The notes beneath the pieces were generated by a model that saw only the letters and a program-made list of their open reading frames with translations, did not search any database and had not been told where the DNA came from. From Clostridia bacterium (GTDB lineage: Bacteria > Bacillota > Clostridia > Monoglobales > Monoglobaceae), in NCBI GenBank assembly GCA_017625185.1, contig JAGALN010000234.1:1-6674 (forward strand): a stretch of 6,674 nucleotides of DNA, read 5' to 3'. This document shows positions 5,641 through 6,674 of this stretch, in pieces. Each line of letters begins with the position of its first letter. The first letter of the stretch is position 1. Position numbers and translations under genes: made by a program.

Positions 5641-6674
5641 ATGAGAAGGAATCTTTTTCGTAGATTTTTGCGTGGTTCCTGGAGTAAAATTGCCATTCTT
5701 TCGGCGCTTGGCGGTGCAACCTCCTTTTGCGGAGTCTATCTGGCACTTTTGTCTAAGCAGGTTGTTGATATTGCAACCGGTCAATCGCAAGGTAGCTTGC
5801 TAACCTGCGGTGTCTGGTTGGCTTTGTTGATATTTTTCCAGTTGCTTTTACAGGTTTTTCTGAACATGCTGGATGTTCGTATTGTGGTTCCCATGCGGTT
5901 CCGGATACAGTCTAGACTGTTTGAAGAATGTTTACATAAACAAAAGCTCGCAGCGAATCAGTTTCACTCGGGTGAATTGGTAAACCGGATTGCCGGCGAC
6001 ACTTCTATCGTTGCAGAGGGTGTCGTTAGCCTGATTCCCTCTCTGGTTTCCATCGGTGCCCGGATTGTTTTTAGCTTTTGTGCCTTGCTTATGCTTGACC
6101 CTGTTCTGGCGGTTCTTTGTGTTCTGGCTGGGATTTTAATGTTGATTGCAGCACAGTTTTACCGGAAAAGAGCCGGTGTCCTTTACCAGAAGAGTCGGGA
6201 GGCGGAGGGTAAAATCCGTTCCTTTATTCAGGAGACAGTACAGAATTTGGTTGTTATCAAGGCGTTTTCCGCACATTCAGTTGTCAGACGGCAATTGGGA
6301 TATGCGCAGGATGATGCCTATGCTTTAGCGATTCGTAAGAATCAGCTTGGTATTATTGCTCATATTTGCTTTTATGTGGCAATGACAGCCGGGTATTATC
6401 TGGCATTGGGGTGGGGCGCATGGCGTCTTCTCCATGGAACCATGAGCTTTGGTACCCTGACGGCAATTCTCACCTTGACCGGCGAGGTTGCCAAACCCTT
6501 TCAAAATCTGGCATCCTTGTTCACACAGTACATTTCGGTTTCCACATCGGTTGAGAGACTGGAGGAGCTGGAGGCATTGCCGGAGGATGCCGTTTCCGAA
6601 CCAATTGACCCGGCGAAGTTGTATCGGGAATTGACGGAAATTAGTATTTCAAATGTTAGCTTTTCCTACGGAGA
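5641..6674 (+). CDS. ABC exporter, fused membrane and ATPase domains (3' end outside window)
   Basis: The frame stays open from ATG 5641 to the window edge: 344 full codons plus two bases. It encodes the half-transporter type (MsbA/LmrA-like) in which a six-helix membrane domain is fused to an ATPase. Basic N-terminus MRRNLFRRFLRG; hydrophobic segments at about 17-38, 56-76, 128-150, 152-173, 235-258 and 268-290; coupling-region sequence GELVNRIAGDTSIV at 111-124, typical of the family; VIKAF at 205-209. The ATPase part begins at about 331 with ISISNVSFSYG, where Tyr343 fits the A-loop that stacks on ATP adenine. Walker A, signature and Walker B motifs lie beyond the window. There is no C39 peptidase domain at the N-terminus, so it would not itself cut a double-glycine leader. 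GGAGGG at 5631-5636 is 4 nt before the ATG. It is co-transcribed with the PqqD-like gene; export of a modified peptide is a reasonable inference, but the substrate cannot be read from the sequence. Confidence 0.93.
   Translation, partial: MRRNLFRRFLRGSWSKIAILSALGGATSFCGVYLALLSKQVVDIATGQSQGSLLTCGVWLALLIFFQLLLQVFLNMLDVRIVVPMRFRIQSRLFEECLHKQKLAANQFHSGELVNRIAGDTSIVAEGVVSLIPSLVSIGARIVFSFCALLMLDPVLAVLCVLAGILMLIAAQFYRKRAGVLYQKSREAEGKIRSFIQETVQNLVVIKAFSAHSVVRRQLGYAQDDAYALAIRKNQLGIIAHICFYVAMTAGYYLALGWGAWRLLHGTMSFGTLTAILTLTGEVAKPFQNLASLFTQYISVSTSVERLEELEALPEDAVSEPIDPAKLYRELTEISISNVSFSYG

Noticed and set aside
6146..6554. Two short + strand frames of about 60 codons each (6146-6328, 6366-6554)
   Set aside because: They lie in another frame inside the ABC exporter gene, which is open through the whole region and has clear family features.

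Overview
The window looks like the chromosome of a Gram-positive, low-to-mid GC Bacillota, most likely a member of the Clostridia. The grounds are the purine-rich Shine-Dalgarno sites (GGAGG type) before every gene, consensus sigma-A promoters, GTG/TTG starts, and the gene order PASTA kinase - rsgA - rpe - thiN, which matches the Bacillus/Clostridia prkC-rsgA-rpe-thiN block. All genes read on the + strand. The genus cannot be fixed from the sequence alone.

Region 1 (1-3953) is a tight housekeeping operon that enters from the left: a PASTA-domain Ser/Thr kinase (prkC/stk1 type), the ribosome-assembly GTPase RsgA, ribulose-phosphate 3-epimerase and thiamine pyrophosphokinase. Gaps run from 12 nt down to a 4-nt overlap, so transcription is shared and translation is probably coupled. 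The genes link cell-wall sensing and protein phosphorylation, ribosome biogenesis, the pentose phosphate pathway and thiamine diphosphate supply; the last two meet at transketolase, which needs thiamine diphosphate and uses xylulose 5-phosphate.

Region 2 (3954-4289) holds a compact unit outside the standard operon: a perfect TTGACA-17-TATAAT promoter, a GTG-started 45-codon gene for a very small lipoprotein with a clear lipobox, and a strong intrinsic terminator with a perfect 10-bp stem. The terminator's T-run ends a few bases before the Shine-Dalgarno of the next gene.

Region 3 (4290-5180) is miaA, the tRNA A37 dimethylallyltransferase. Its start is best placed at a TTG codon. No promoter of its own is visible, so it may depend on readthrough of the terminator.

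Region 4 (5181-6674) begins with an AT-rich spacer that ends in a second perfect TTGACA-17-TATAAT promoter. This drives a 90-aa PqqD-like protein (RiPP-recognition-element fold) and then an ABC exporter subunit whose reading frame runs off the right end: its six-helix membrane domain is complete and its ATPase domain has just begun. A PqqD-like protein next to an exporter suggests the left edge of a peptide (RiPP) maturation and export locus, but no precursor peptide or modifying enzyme lies inside the window.

The best candidates for something undescribed are the self-contained mini-lipoprotein gene and the PqqD-ABC pair. No RNA genes, CRISPR arrays, insertion sequences or attachment sites were seen.
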